A stretch of 64,000 nt of DNA from CALSMU01 sp965230225 (GTDB lineage Bacteria > Bacteroidota > Bacteroidia > Flavobacteriales_D > Parvicellaceae): the NCBI GenBank assembly GCA_965230225.1, contig CBDDKM010000002.1:186001-250000 (forward strand), written 5' to 3'. A program made the position numbers and the translations under genes. Each line of letters starts with the position of its first letter. Position 1 is the first letter of the stretch. Below the pieces are notes generated by a model, which was given only the letters and a program-made list of their open reading frames with translations, was not told the DNA's origin and did not search any database. Shown one piece after another: positions 19,575 through 27,990 of this stretch.

Positions 19575-20093
19575 ATGAAAAAAATTGTATTCATCATGTT
19601 ATCCATCATTCAACTCAACTCCTCTGCACAAGTTCTGTCGGATGAGTCATCAACCATAACATTTTCCAATCCTGCCGAGTTGGTAGATTCGCTCTACCAA
19701 ATGATCAGCTTTCCGAAAGAAGAAGTTCCCAATTGGAGTATGGTTCGGCCATTGTTTCTAGAGGAGTGCGTTATTACCCTCAGAATGAGTTCGGATAGTT
19801 CCGCCATCTTTACAGTTGAAGAGTGGATTCAGGATTTTAAAGACTTTATCATCAACAAAGATGTTGAACTTACGGGGTTTGAAGAAAATGTTCTAAAAAT
19901 GAGCACCACAATATGCGGAGATATAGCGCAAATTGCTGTGCTCTACGAAGCCAAACGACCGGGAGAATCATCTGGTAGAGAGGGAATAGATTTCTTCCAT
20001 TTATTAAACACCAAATCTGGCTGGAAGATTGTTTCCATACTTAACGAAATACCCCGAAAAAATGTACCTAAGCCAAAATGTTTGAGTGATTAA
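19575..20093 (+). CDS. Small secreted NTF2/SnoaL-like protein (172 aa)
   Basis: It has a signal peptide (MKKIVFIMLSIIQLNSSAQ). The rest fits an NTF2-like cone fold: an N-terminal helix pair (AELVDSLYQMISF, FTVEEWIQDFKDFI) and C-terminal strands (DIAQIAVLYEAKRP, GIDFFHLLNTKSGWKIVSILNEIP). Members often act as binding domains or enzymes, and none can be inferred here. It starts 5 nt after the barrel gene, so the two are probably cotranscribed and this protein may be its periplasmic partner. It ends 9 nt from the convergent GNAT gene. Confidence 0.75.
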   Translation: MKKIVFIMLSIIQLNSSAQVLSDESSTITFSNPAELVDSLYQMISFPKEEVPNWSMVRPLFLEECVITLRMSSDSSAIFTVEEWIQDFKDFIINKDVELTGFEENVLKMSTTICGDIAQIAVLYEAKRPGESSGREGIDFFHLLNTKSGWKIVSILNEIPRKNVPKPKCLSD

Positions 20094-20102
20094 AAACAGC
20101 GT

Positions 20103-20600
20103 TTAGTTCTCTTCTTTGAAGTACTGTAAGGTAGTGCGATTATTCAGTATTATTTTTTTCTCAAAATCGAATCGTAATTTTTCGATGATCCGAATGGATG
20201 CCTTATTTTCTTCGTAGGCGATGCACATAATTCGAGGAAATTTGAATTCATGAATTCCCAATTGAAGAACAGCCATAGCTGCCTCTGTTCCATAGCCCTG
20301 CCCCCAAAACTCAGGATTATACCTCCACCCGAAATCCATCTCATCGAGGTATTCCATATAACCGCAAAAGCCCATGAACTTTCCGGTTTCTGCATGTTCT
20401 ACTATAAACCTGGTCCAACCATTTTTTTTATTGTTGGCAACACACTTATTAGCATAAACACCTGCTTCTTCAGAAGATAAAGGTAATCCGTTACCAACAT
20501 GCTGCATTACCTCTGGTTGTGCCACCATAGAAGTAAAAGAAGAAATATCATCTTTCTCCCAGTCCCTTATAATTAATCGATTTGTTTTGGCTCTAACCAT
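20103..20600 (-). CDS. GNAT acetyltransferase, RimJ/RimL-like
   Basis: This is a 165-aa single-domain GNAT protein. It begins RAKTNRLIIRDWEKDD, typical of the RimJ/RimL acetyltransferase_3 group. The acetyl-CoA loop is seen in RYNPEFWGQGYGTEA (about residues 92-106), followed by the motif-B helix NKASIRIIEKLRFDFEKK. The family acetylates ribosomal protein N-termini or small-molecule amines; the substrate cannot be told from sequence. It stands alone with 129 nt of non-coding DNA upstream. Confidence 0.88.
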   Translation of the reverse strand: MVRAKTNRLIIRDWEKDDISSFTSMVAQPEVMQHVGNGLPLSSEEAGVYANKCVANNKKNGWTRFIVEHAETGKFMGFCGYMEYLDEMDFGWRYNPEFWGQGYGTEAAMAVLQLGIHEFKFPRIMCIAYEENKASIRIIEKLRFDFEKKIILNNRTTLQYFKEEN

Positions 20601-20729
20601 AAGCTATAAACGAATGTTATTTGCGTGGTGGTATGGAAAGAGAACAAGATATGCAATGATGTAATTCGTTCAACCCTGCTTTATAATATTAACCTCTGAA
20701 CCTAGAAATGTTTGATTTTTCACAGCTAA

Positions 20730-21068
20730 TTACTGTCCAAATTGAATGGGAACGTATTTTCCACTTTTAAATTGATATATGTAATTCAGGAGTCCATTTT
20801 CGTCGTACTCATAAAAGTGACCATCCCACAATTTACACACCTCTTTTCCATTAATGGTCACCGTTTTAAACAGGGCATCCGAATTGACAAAAATCTGCTC
20901 ATTTACTTTATTAATCTTCGAACAATCACAGCTTACACCTTCAGAAGTAACCGGATAAGTTTTACCATTCTCAGCTTTTCTGGTTTTAATCCAACCGCAA
21001 TCTGGTTTTGGCTGCCCATAAAGCATCCCAGAACATAAAAGGAATAATATAAGTACGGTATTCTTCAA
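20730..21068 (-). CDS. Small secreted protein downstream of LytTR regulator (112 aa)
   Basis: A signal peptide (MKNTVLILFLLCSGMLYGQ) precedes about 93 residues with four cysteines (DCGW, VSCDCSK, EVCKL) and a C-terminal half resembling YwqK/MORN-variant strands (DGHFYEYDENGLLNYIYQFKSGKYVP). I do not recognise a family. The ATG directly abuts the stop codon of the LytTR regulator (21069), so it is part of the same operon and may be a secreted output or sensor accessory of that two-component system. Confidence 0.7.
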   Translation of the reverse strand: MKNTVLILFLLCSGMLYGQPKPDCGWIKTRKAENGKTYPVTSEGVSCDCSKINKVNEQIFVNSDALFKTVTINGKEVCKLWDGHFYEYDENGLLNYIYQFKSGKYVPIQFGQ

Positions 21069-21767
21069 TTAAATTCGATTTAACCTTTGAAATAGTTCTT
21101 CTCTAAACGATTTACTAATGGGCAAGGATTTATTATTTACTACGACCGAATGATGATCAAGTTTCATAATCTGCTTTAGATTAACCACAAACGAACGATG
21201 TATTCTGGCAAATTCCGAAGAAGGAAGTTTACCAAAAAAACCTTGAAGATTCATGGAAAGTACATATTCATTTTCCGAAGTAAAAACAGTGCAATAACTT
21301 CCGGCTGCCTCTACATAGGTTATATCTTCCACCCTCACTCTATGGTAGTAAGTACCACTTTTTACAAATACAGAATCTACTGTTTCTACCTCCTGAGTAT
21401 CTTCATTTAGATTCTTAAAAGCAATTTCGATGGCTGCTTTTAAATCCGGTAAACTATAAGGCTTAGACATAAAAGAGCTAGGTTTGGTTTCCAAGGCCAG
21501 GTTCATGGAATAAGGATCGGTATTGGAGGTTAAAAAAATCACACCTATAGCTGGATCTATTTGCCTAGCCACTTCTATTCCGGAAAGATCTCCCTGAATT
21601 TGGATATCCATTAAAACAATATCAGGAATGGCCTTATCTAGCTCCGCAAAACACTCATCGGACGAAATGGCTATACCTGTAACATCGAAGCCAAAATCCT
21701 TTAAGTCTTCAGCCAGATTCTCCGCTACTAGCACCTCATCTTCTACAATTAACACCTTAACTGCCAT
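21069..21767 (-). CDS. LytTR-family response regulator
   Basis: The receiver domain (residues 1-120) shows LIVEDEVLVAENLA, the phospho-Asp in DIVLMDIQI, a threonine in FLTSN and the Lys in FMSKPYS. The LytTR domain (about 130-232) shows VFVKSGTYYHRVRVEDI, FARIHRSFVVNLKQI and LPISKSFRE. It is encoded 3 nt after the TPR-containing kinase, which is very likely its partner, and abuts the small secreted protein downstream. Kinases of the HHRVKNN type paired with CheY-LytTR regulators are common in Bacteroidota. Confidence 0.92.
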   Translation of the reverse strand: MAVKVLIVEDEVLVAENLAEDLKDFGFDVTGIAISSDECFAELDKAIPDIVLMDIQIQGDLSGIEVARQIDPAIGVIFLTSNTDPYSMNLALETKPSSFMSKPYSLPDLKAAIEIAFKNLNEDTQEVETVDSVFVKSGTYYHRVRVEDITYVEAAGSYCTVFTSENEYVLSMNLQGFFGKLPSSEFARIHRSFVVNLKQIMKLDHHSVVVNNKSLPISKSFREELFQRLNRI

Positions 21768-21770
21768 AAA

Positions 21771-23606
21771 TTATTTTTTTGCTGGTATTACTATTTGACA
21801 AACCAATCCTTTACTTCTTTTTACTTCAAACATGGCTCCCAATTGCCGGCAAAGAGAACGAATCAATTTCATTCCAAAAGAACCATCCTTCTGCACCTGT
21901 TCAGGCACTCCTTCCCCGTTATCATAAATCTCCCAGATTTGTTGGTTCCCATCCACTACTCTACTAACTTTTAGCAAAGGTTCCTCTACATCCGCATAAG
22001 CATGTTTTATGGCATTTACCACCAATTCGTTTATCATCAACCCTAAAGGAACGGCAGTATCGACATCCATTTCACAATCTTCCACATCCACCTCAAATTT
22101 GATGTTCAGATCCTTTGACCCCATAGTGGTTATTAATCCCTCTATTAATTGGGTAATATAGCCTTTCATTTCTATGCTGGAGAACTCATTGTTCTGATAA
22201 AGGTGTTTATGAATTAACCCTATCGATTGTACTCGGTCTCTTCCTTCCAGAATAGCTTCTTTTGCCTTCTGATCGGATATATTTCTCTCCTGAAGACTTA
22301 ACAAACTGGAAATAACCTGAAGATTGTTTTTAACCCTGTGATGAATCTCACCCAGCAAGAGTTCATTCTCTTCATTTTTCTCTGCAATAACCTGTTTTTG
22401 ACGATTACTAACGCGCAACCTTAAAGCAATAACCACAATAAATACAGCCAGCATGATTAACCCAATGGTTGAACTCCAAATGATCACTGTTTTTCTTCTA
22501 CCATCTGCCTCTTTTAAAGCCATTTCTTTTTCGTGATCTGCTGCTGCTAAAGCTTCTTTCTTTTCAAATTCATACTTCAATTTTTGCTCCGTAAGTGCAT
22601 TCTGAACTTCGGGGTTTTCAAGGCTATCTCTAAGGAAAATAAATTTCTTGTACATCTCCAGTGCTTCCATTCCTCGTTCCTGATCAACATAAACTCTACT
22701 TAGCAATTCATAAGCCTCCTGTTCATTTTTAGGGTACCCTTTCTCCTTAGTTATGGATAAACTTTTTAACCCTGCTTCTTCCGCTTCATCCAATTTACCC
22801 ATTTCACGGTAAGTCATTCCCATATTATAAAGTAGCAAGGTTTCCTCCATAGAATCTTCCAGAATTCTACTCCACTCCATAGCTTTTTGATAATACTTTA
22901 TGGCATTTTCGTAATCATCCTCTGCATAGTAGATAGCAGCTATATTAGCATATCCGGATTGCAAGCCTCTTTCGTTTCCATTTTTCTCTTCCATTTCCAT
23001 GCTCTCCAGAAAGTACTTAAGAGCATTATCCATATCATCTTGCTGATAATAGATCAAGCCAATATTGTTAAGAGTTAAAGCAATCTCTTCGTCTTCGCCC
23101 ACTTCTCTTTGCATTGCCAGTGCCTCATTAAAGTATTTCATCGCCTGGTCATAATCCTTAAACTCATAATAGACATAACCAAGGTTGTTCAAACTCAACC
23201 CTATTCCGGATTTGTTCCCAATTTCCTTATCCGTTTCCAGACTTAGATGAAAGTACTTCAGGGTGTTTTCTATATCTCCCTGATTAAAATAAATAAGTCC
23301 TGTATTGTTGTAAGCCCCTGATTTAGACTTCAAAAAACTAGCTCTTTCCTTTTGGGATGGTGAAGCAGCCAACCCTTCTTCACATATCTCAATTACCCGA
23401 TTACACAAAGGCACAACAGTGTCCTGATTTGACATATAGAATTGCTCAGAAAGCACTAAATAAGCACGAGCTAATGTGGTATCATGATGCTCTTCCGGAT
23501 GCTCTACAATCAAACTTAAGCTGTCGATCTTATGTTGAGTTTCCTCATCCTGGGCTATAGAAAATACTCCTGTAAGAAGAATGGTTAAAGCAAAAATATA
23601 CTTCAT
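21771..23606 (-). CDS. TPR-repeat sensor histidine kinase, HisKA_2 type
   Basis: A signal peptide (about 1-19) leads into a periplasmic array of TPRs (about residues 60-320; repeats such as NNLGYVYYEFKDYDQAMKYF and NNIGLIYYQQDDMDNALKYF). A coiled coil (about 330-372) and one membrane segment (about 374-396) follow. The cytoplasmic part has a HisKA_2 dimerisation helix with GEIHHRVKNNLQ (His 422/423) and a HATPase with NELVVNAIKHA (about 526-536), DNGEGVP and GSFGMKLIRSL. Periplasmic TPR kinases of this layout are common in Bacteroidota; the ligand is unknown. It is the first gene of an operon with the LytTR regulator and a small secreted protein. Confidence 0.93.
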   Translation of the reverse strand: MKYIFALTILLTGVFSIAQDEETQHKIDSLSLIVEHPEEHHDTTLARAYLVLSEQFYMSNQDTVVPLCNRVIEICEEGLAASPSQKERASFLKSKSGAYNNTGLIYFNQGDIENTLKYFHLSLETDKEIGNKSGIGLSLNNLGYVYYEFKDYDQAMKYFNEALAMQREVGEDEEIALTLNNIGLIYYQQDDMDNALKYFLESMEMEEKNGNERGLQSGYANIAAIYYAEDDYENAIKYYQKAMEWSRILEDSMEETLLLYNMGMTYREMGKLDEAEEAGLKSLSITKEKGYPKNEQEAYELLSRVYVDQERGMEALEMYKKFIFLRDSLENPEVQNALTEQKLKYEFEKKEALAAADHEKEMALKEADGRRKTVIIWSSTIGLIMLAVFIVVIALRLRVSNRQKQVIAEKNEENELLLGEIHHRVKNNLQVISSLLSLQERNISDQKAKEAILEGRDRVQSIGLIHKHLYQNNEFSSIEMKGYITQLIEGLITTMGSKDLNIKFEVDVEDCEMDVDTAVPLGLMINELVVNAIKHAYADVEEPLLKVSRVVDGNQQIWEIYDNGEGVPEQVQKDGSFGMKLIRSLCRQLGAMFEVKRSKGLVCQIVIPAKK

Positions 23607-23652
23607 GGTGGAGGGTCGGTTTTTTCATTTACAAAAAAAGAGGGCTTCTACA

Positions 23653-23660
23653 CAAAGCTA
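23653..23660 (-). promoter_or_regulatory. Candidate -7 element for the TPR kinase operon
   Basis: The minus strand reads TAGCTTTG, an exact match to the Bacteroidota TAnnTTTG element, 47 nt before the kinase ATG. A TTTG sits upstream on the minus strand (23674-23677), closer than the usual 19-20 nt, so the -33 assignment is weak. Confidence 0.4.
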
Positions 23661-23819
23661 ACACATTCATTCACAAAAACTGGCATTTAACCACTACGAA
23701 TGTCATGTACTTTCGAACCAAACTTAATGCCTTCGTATTCAACATGATAATTCACATTGATTAATAGAAGGCTATTCGGAATACCGAGAAACAAAAAAAG
23801 CAAAATTTGTTCATTAACT

Positions 23820-24494
23820 ATGGCCTACAGAAGACTTCCCAATACCGATAAAGCCAGAATTAGAGTGCTCAAAATTCTTCTGGAGCGATTGGAGAATTCC
23901 GCACACTCCGATATGATCAGCTCATACCAACTAATAGCTATTAAGGAACTGCACCATGAATTTTCGTCCAGAACCATAAAGAGACAACAGATAACCGAAC
24001 TCCGAAAAATGGAGAACCAACGTAAAAAAGAAATTGTACAGCAACTCAAACTCTCCATCTCTCATTTCTTTCAGGTTCTGAATTTTGCCATCATTAGAGG
24101 AGAAATAGATAAAGTAAGAAGAAACCTGTACCAACAAGAGGAGAATACAGGAGTTATCCCTGGCCTTAACAGCGAATCGCAGATACAACGATGGGGGAAA
24201 ATTGTTGTTCGGGGGGAAGAAAAAAGAATTGCCTTTGGTGAACCTGAAATCTCACATCCCCATTATAAGAATGTAGAGTTACTACTTGCTCAACTAAAAC
24301 ATTCCAAACAAAAGTTAGAAGCTCTGGAGTTAGAGTTAAATCAACTGCAAGAGTCCATCAAAATTCACCGAACAAAACTAGACGAGCTCATCAAAAAAAC
24401 CTGGGACGACATTGAGTTCTATTTCAAAGATAAATCGAAAGAAGATAAACGTGAGTTAGCCGCCAATTATGGAGTGGTATACGTAAACAACTAA
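23820..24494 (+). CDS. Conserved-type Bacteroidota coiled-coil protein of unknown function
   Basis: I chose the ATG at 23820 (MAYRRLPNTDKARIRVLK) over an upstream in-frame start because the upstream residues look like translated leader. The start motif YRRLPNTDKAR resembles a Bacteroidota-specific family that I recall but cannot name. The protein (224 aa) has no signal peptide and is mostly helical: helices at about 15-120, a short central region rich in Gly and Pro (GVIPGL, GEPEISHPH), and a C-terminal coiled coil (about 150-205) ending FYFKDKSKEDKRE. It is first in a run of four same-strand genes with short gaps, all others being envelope proteins. Confidence 0.7.
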   Translation: MAYRRLPNTDKARIRVLKILLERLENSAHSDMISSYQLIAIKELHHEFSSRTIKRQQITELRKMENQRKKEIVQQLKLSISHFFQVLNFAIIRGEIDKVRRNLYQQEENTGVIPGLNSESQIQRWGKIVVRGEEKRIAFGEPEISHPHYKNVELLLAQLKHSKQKLEALELELNQLQESIKIHRTKLDELIKKTWDDIEFYFKDKSKEDKRELAANYGVVYVNN

Positions 24495-24529
24495 TCATGA
24501 AAAATTATACAACAATAAAACCTTTTAAT

Positions 24530-25768
24530 ATGAAAACAACATTTATTCTACTCTTGGGAATATTACTTACAACTACTGCATATTCCCAAAAACCCAAGAA
24601 AACACACAACCACGAAAAATTTGCTAAAAAAGCCATGATGAGCATGGCCTATATTGAAAAAATGTGTGCTGACGAAGCGGCATTGAACTACGTTCAGCAA
24701 AATACTGGTACTTCATTGGAAGAACTAAAATCACAACAAGAGCAATATTTAAAACAGCTCAAAGCAGATGTTAATTTCATCATTGACAATGGTATTTACG
24801 GTACAATGGGCGCCATCGAACTAACCAATGTAAAGGAGGGAGCACCCAAAAAAGCCGATATAGTAGTGAACTATAAAAACAACAACGGAAACTACCAACT
24901 CACCCTAACCAATTGCATTCAAACGAATATTAGTTGGTACATGGGAGATGCTATTATTGCCTCCGGCGAGGGAATAGAAGGAATTATTGCTAAAAGAGAA
25001 GAGAAAAAAGAAAAGGCAGAAAATGGACTTTGGGGAAAGTTAAATGAAATGGACCAGAAACAACAAGCCAAAATTGAGGAACAAAAGAAAGCCCAGGCCA
25101 GATTAGACTCAATTAATGCTCTTAGAAAAGGTCATTTAGCCAAATTGTTCCCTATGCAAGGAACTGATGAATCATCAAAATACTACAAGCACGAGCTAAC
25201 CAACATGCCTCTTAAAGGGTATTATGTTACCAACACCAACGAAATCGTAGAAGCAGTAATTGCCTATCAAAAGCCTGAGTTCTTAGTAGGAGATATTGCC
25301 GAGGCCACAAGCTTATTTATTTGCAAAGATGCCAATGGAAAAAAGGTGGATGTTCTGAACAGTAATCAGGAACCTAATTTCAAAAAATTTGTTCAGAAAA
25401 GTAGCCTTAAAGCATTTTACGTAGGAGATCAACTATATGCAAACGTCCCAAATGTTGGGTGGAGAATTGTCACTTCGGAAGGAGCCATCCACACCTTTGT
25501 AAGCATTGTGAAAATCGACAATAAAAATGGGGTGAATTACCAGGCCTTTGAGCAAACCCAAAAGATGAACGAATCCGCGGTTGGGTCTGTATTCGGAGGC
25601 CCATCTTCTAAAGTTGTACTAGAAATGATGGACGATTGCCCCGAAATGGTTGAGCGATATAATAGTGGAGAATTAACCCTGTATGAAACCATTGTAAAAT
25701 ACAACTACTGGTACGATTTGGCTTATCCGGAAAAGGTTAAATACTTACCATTACCTAACAATAAGTAA
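24530..25768 (+). CDS. Secreted protein of unknown function (412 aa)
   Basis: I place the start at ATG 24530 because a signal peptide begins there (MKTTFILLLGILLTTTAYSQ). A start at 24497, two bases after the previous stop, is also open and would allow coupled translation with a longer n-region. The mature protein has an EK/Q-rich coiled coil in the middle (about residues 160-205) and beta-rich flanks. The C-terminal part reads GSVFGGPSSKVVLEMMDDCPEMVERYNSGEL. No known domain is recognised. It belongs to the 23820-27346 operon. Confidence 0.72.
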   Translation: MKTTFILLLGILLTTTAYSQKPKKTHNHEKFAKKAMMSMAYIEKMCADEAALNYVQQNTGTSLEELKSQQEQYLKQLKADVNFIIDNGIYGTMGAIELTNVKEGAPKKADIVVNYKNNNGNYQLTLTNCIQTNISWYMGDAIIASGEGIEGIIAKREEKKEKAENGLWGKLNEMDQKQQAKIEEQKKAQARLDSINALRKGHLAKLFPMQGTDESSKYYKHELTNMPLKGYYVTNTNEIVEAVIAYQKPEFLVGDIAEATSLFICKDANGKKVDVLNSNQEPNFKKFVQKSSLKAFYVGDQLYANVPNVGWRIVTSEGAIHTFVSIVKIDNKNGVNYQAFEQTQKMNESAVGSVFGGPSSKVVLEMMDDCPEMVERYNSGELTLYETIVKYNYWYDLAYPEKVKYLPLPNNK

Positions 25769-25801
25769 AGTTTAATAGGTACCTTCAAATAAACATTTGA
25801 A

Positions 25802-26662
25802 ATGCGAACTTTACTTTACCCTACACTTATTATTGCATTGATTAGCTGCTCCTCTCCAAAAACCGAAGAGGAGCCAGCTACTCCGGAAAAAGAGGAATTA
25901 ATTCTTGAAGAAGTTCCGGAGGAAGATACACCTCTTCCTAACGAAGAAACGGTAATTTCTGATCCCTACGATCAATTTGATCAGGCTTTTGGGATGGATG
26001 GTTCTCCTATTGAAGAAGCTACTGTGAAGGCTATATTTGGAGATGCCTACTTACCTCAACCACATCCCGTAAATAAGGTTCACAGCATCAATCGCAACCA
26101 ATACTTTTATGTTTTCGAATCAAGCTTTATTTATTACATAGCCTATATCAATCAGGAAACCAATGAGCTTTATGAGCTAAAAGAAATTTCTGAAGAAGGT
26201 ATTAAAGGAGTGGAGTACCATCACAGATATGGAACAAACATGGTGTTGGTAGAAATGAGAAGTACCTACGACGATAAACCCCATTATACATTGTACATTG
26301 CCAATACTGACGGAACTATAGCTACCATCAGCATCGAAGAACTAGCTCTTCTTGAGCATGACGAAATGGGTATTTTTGAAACCATTTTTGAAATTAAGGA
26401 TGATCGATGGATGACCACCTTTTCTTCTACGGATATAATTGGTGGACTGAAAATATTTGATTTGAAAGAAAACAAATTAGCGGGAGATTTTCTGGTACCC
26501 ACAAGAGATTATTTCTTTACCAATGACTCCTTATATTTTTCCACCATTGGGGAACACATAAAAGATTCTTCTAGTTTTAGTTTGTACGAAAGAACTGAGC
26601 ATGTGTTTAGCAATGGTACTCTTACAGAAATTGGAGTAACATCCCCTTTCCTTATGCACTAG
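25802..26662 (+). CDS. Predicted lipoprotein of unknown function (286 aa)
   Basis: The lipobox is LISC near residue 16 (MRTLLYPTLIIALISCSS), followed by an acidic Pro/Glu-rich tether (about 20-55). The body is beta-rich and propeller-like (YFYVFESSFIYYIAYINQETNELYEL, MTTFSSTDIIGGLKIFDL, FTNDSLYFSTIGE). No family is recognised. The gaps are 33 nt to the gene before and 18 nt to the haem lipoprotein after, so it may function with it at the membrane surface. Confidence 0.72.
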   Translation: MRTLLYPTLIIALISCSSPKTEEEPATPEKEELILEEVPEEDTPLPNEETVISDPYDQFDQAFGMDGSPIEEATVKAIFGDAYLPQPHPVNKVHSINRNQYFYVFESSFIYYIAYINQETNELYELKEISEEGIKGVEYHHRYGTNMVLVEMRSTYDDKPHYTLYIANTDGTIATISIEELALLEHDEMGIFETIFEIKDDRWMTTFSSTDIIGGLKIFDLKENKLAGDFLVPTRDYFFTNDSLYFSTIGEHIKDSSSFSLYERTEHVFSNGTLTEIGVTSPFLMH

Positions 26663-26680
26663 AATTCCTATTTTTACTCT

Positions 26681-27346
26681 ATGAAACCATGGGGAATTAT
26701 TTGTGTATTACTTCTCACCTTATTGCTAGGCTGTGCAAATAATAAGCAGCCAGATGCCACTACCCGAACTTATTATTATGATTCGGAAATCAACCCTAAA
26801 GATATATACTCCCCTCTGGAGGTGGAAGGTAGAGATTTGTATATTAGAGAAGGGTGTTATAACTGCCACTCCAACATGGTTAAACCTCTAAAATTTGAAA
26901 ATAACCGATACCCAGAGTATTCCAAAAGAGGTCAATTTATTTACGATCACCCCTTTAAATGGGGATCAAAAAGAGTTGCTGCTGATACCATTACTCGTAT
27001 AGAAGAAGAAAATTCAGCCTACTTTTTATACCATAAAATCATCCATCCGAGGTATTCGGACTCCTCCACCATTATGCCATCCTATTACTTTCTGGCGGAA
27101 GAAGCATTGTATACAGAAACCATAAAAAACAAACTGGAAGCGCTAAAAACACTAGATTTACCTTACAGCGATTCCGTGATCGAACACTCCAAAGAAATAT
27201 TGGAACATGAACAAGAAAAAATAGCTAAAGAACTATTGGCTCAAGATCAAGACTCCTTGATTTTGGACACCTACATTGAGCTAAAAGATCAGGAAATAAT
27301 TGCACTTGTTGCCTACCTGAAAAAGGTTCGAAAAAGGGTTAGATAA
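26681..27346 (+). CDS. Lipoprotein with stand-alone CcoO-like c-type cytochrome domain
   Basis: A lipobox LLLGC (Cys 18) replaces the membrane anchor of true CcoO. Residues 45-135 follow the cbb3 oxidase subunit CcoO: EGRDLYIREGCYNCHSNM with the haem motif CYNCH (Cys59, Cys62, His63), then RYPEYSKRGQFIYDHPFKWGSKR and a likely axial Met in SSTIMPSYYFL (Met132). The CcoO stretch usually reading GPDL...GGKY is replaced here by ADTITRIEEEN. A helical, Glu/Lys-rich C-terminal extension (about 140-221) follows. In CcoO the haem c passes electrons to the CcoN catalytic subunit, and Bacteroidota often encode the two fused. Here no oxidase gene is adjacent. It is probably a periplasmic or outer-membrane-facing electron carrier or haem sensor. 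Confidence 0.85.
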   Translation: MKPWGIICVLLLTLLLGCANNKQPDATTRTYYYDSEINPKDIYSPLEVEGRDLYIREGCYNCHSNMVKPLKFENNRYPEYSKRGQFIYDHPFKWGSKRVAADTITRIEEENSAYFLYHKIIHPRYSDSSTIMPSYYFLAEEALYTETIKNKLEALKTLDLPYSDSVIEHSKEILEHEQEKIAKELLAQDQDSLILDTYIELKDQEIIALVAYLKKVRKRVR

Positions 27347-27498
27347 TCTAAGCTCAATATTTAAAGAAAAACATCCTCTTAACCCAATTTGGGAACTAAT
27401 TACCCCTAACACCTGCACCTAAAAAATTCATTTTTAAAGGGTCGTTTGCTCCACTTTCAGAACAAAACTTAAACTATCTAAAACTACTGAGTTTACTG

Positions 27499-27587
27499 TA
27501 ACTGGACACTAACTGGACAAATCCTCATTTTTGACTGGACAATCGTTTCCGAGCACATATAATTAGGTTATATCTCACCTAGATTTG
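27499..27587 (+). promoter_or_regulatory. Phased ACTGGACA repeats and TAnnTTTG promoter
   Basis: ACTGGACA occurs at 27501-27508, 27512-27519 and 27534-27541, so starts are offset by 11 and 22 bp and face the same side of the helix. The first two share the longer form TAACTGGACA. TAGATTTG at 27580-27587 matches the Bacteroidota -7 element exactly and lies 27 nt before the ATG of the next gene. The arrangement fits an activator array upstream of a promoter. The rest of the 27347-27613 gap shows nothing else. Confidence 0.45.
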
Positions 27588-27613
27588 CCCCATGTTTAAA
27601 TAATCCCTAAAAC

Positions 27614-27943
27614 ATGAAATATATAACAACTTTACTACTTTTTGGATTTTTAAGTCTAACCACACAAGCTTCTGGTGTAAGTTCTGAAAAAACAGAATTA
27701 AGCATCGACAAAGAAGTAACAACTCTTATACAAAAGTGTGAGGAGCTTAAAAAACTGAATTACGAATTCAACCAACTTCTTCACAATTCTACAGATCATC
27801 AATTGATCATGCAAAAGAGAAATGCAAGGCTTCAATTTAAAAATGATCTTATAGAGGCATTAGACTCGGCTAACCTAACCGACGCTTCTACAAAAGAATT
27901 AGAAGAGCTTAACCAACTAAAAAGAGAGCTTGGAATTAAATAA
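27614..27943 (+). CDS. Small secreted helical protein (109 aa)
   Basis: A signal peptide (MKYITTLLLFGFLSLTTQAS) precedes about 88 residues of predicted helix rich in Leu, Lys and Glu (TLIQKCEELKKLNYEFNQLL; KELEELNQLKRELGIK), probably a helical hairpin. No family is recognised. It is the first gene after the phased-repeat promoter and 47 nt before the giant adhesin, so it may be cotranscribed with it as a small periplasmic partner. Confidence 0.68.
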   Translation: MKYITTLLLFGFLSLTTQASGVSSEKTELSIDKEVTTLIQKCEELKKLNYEFNQLLHNSTDHQLIMQKRNARLQFKNDLIEALDSANLTDASTKELEELNQLKRELGIK

Positions 27944-27990
27944 AACTCTACAACTTATTAACCACAACCCCTAAAAGGTATTCCGCCACC

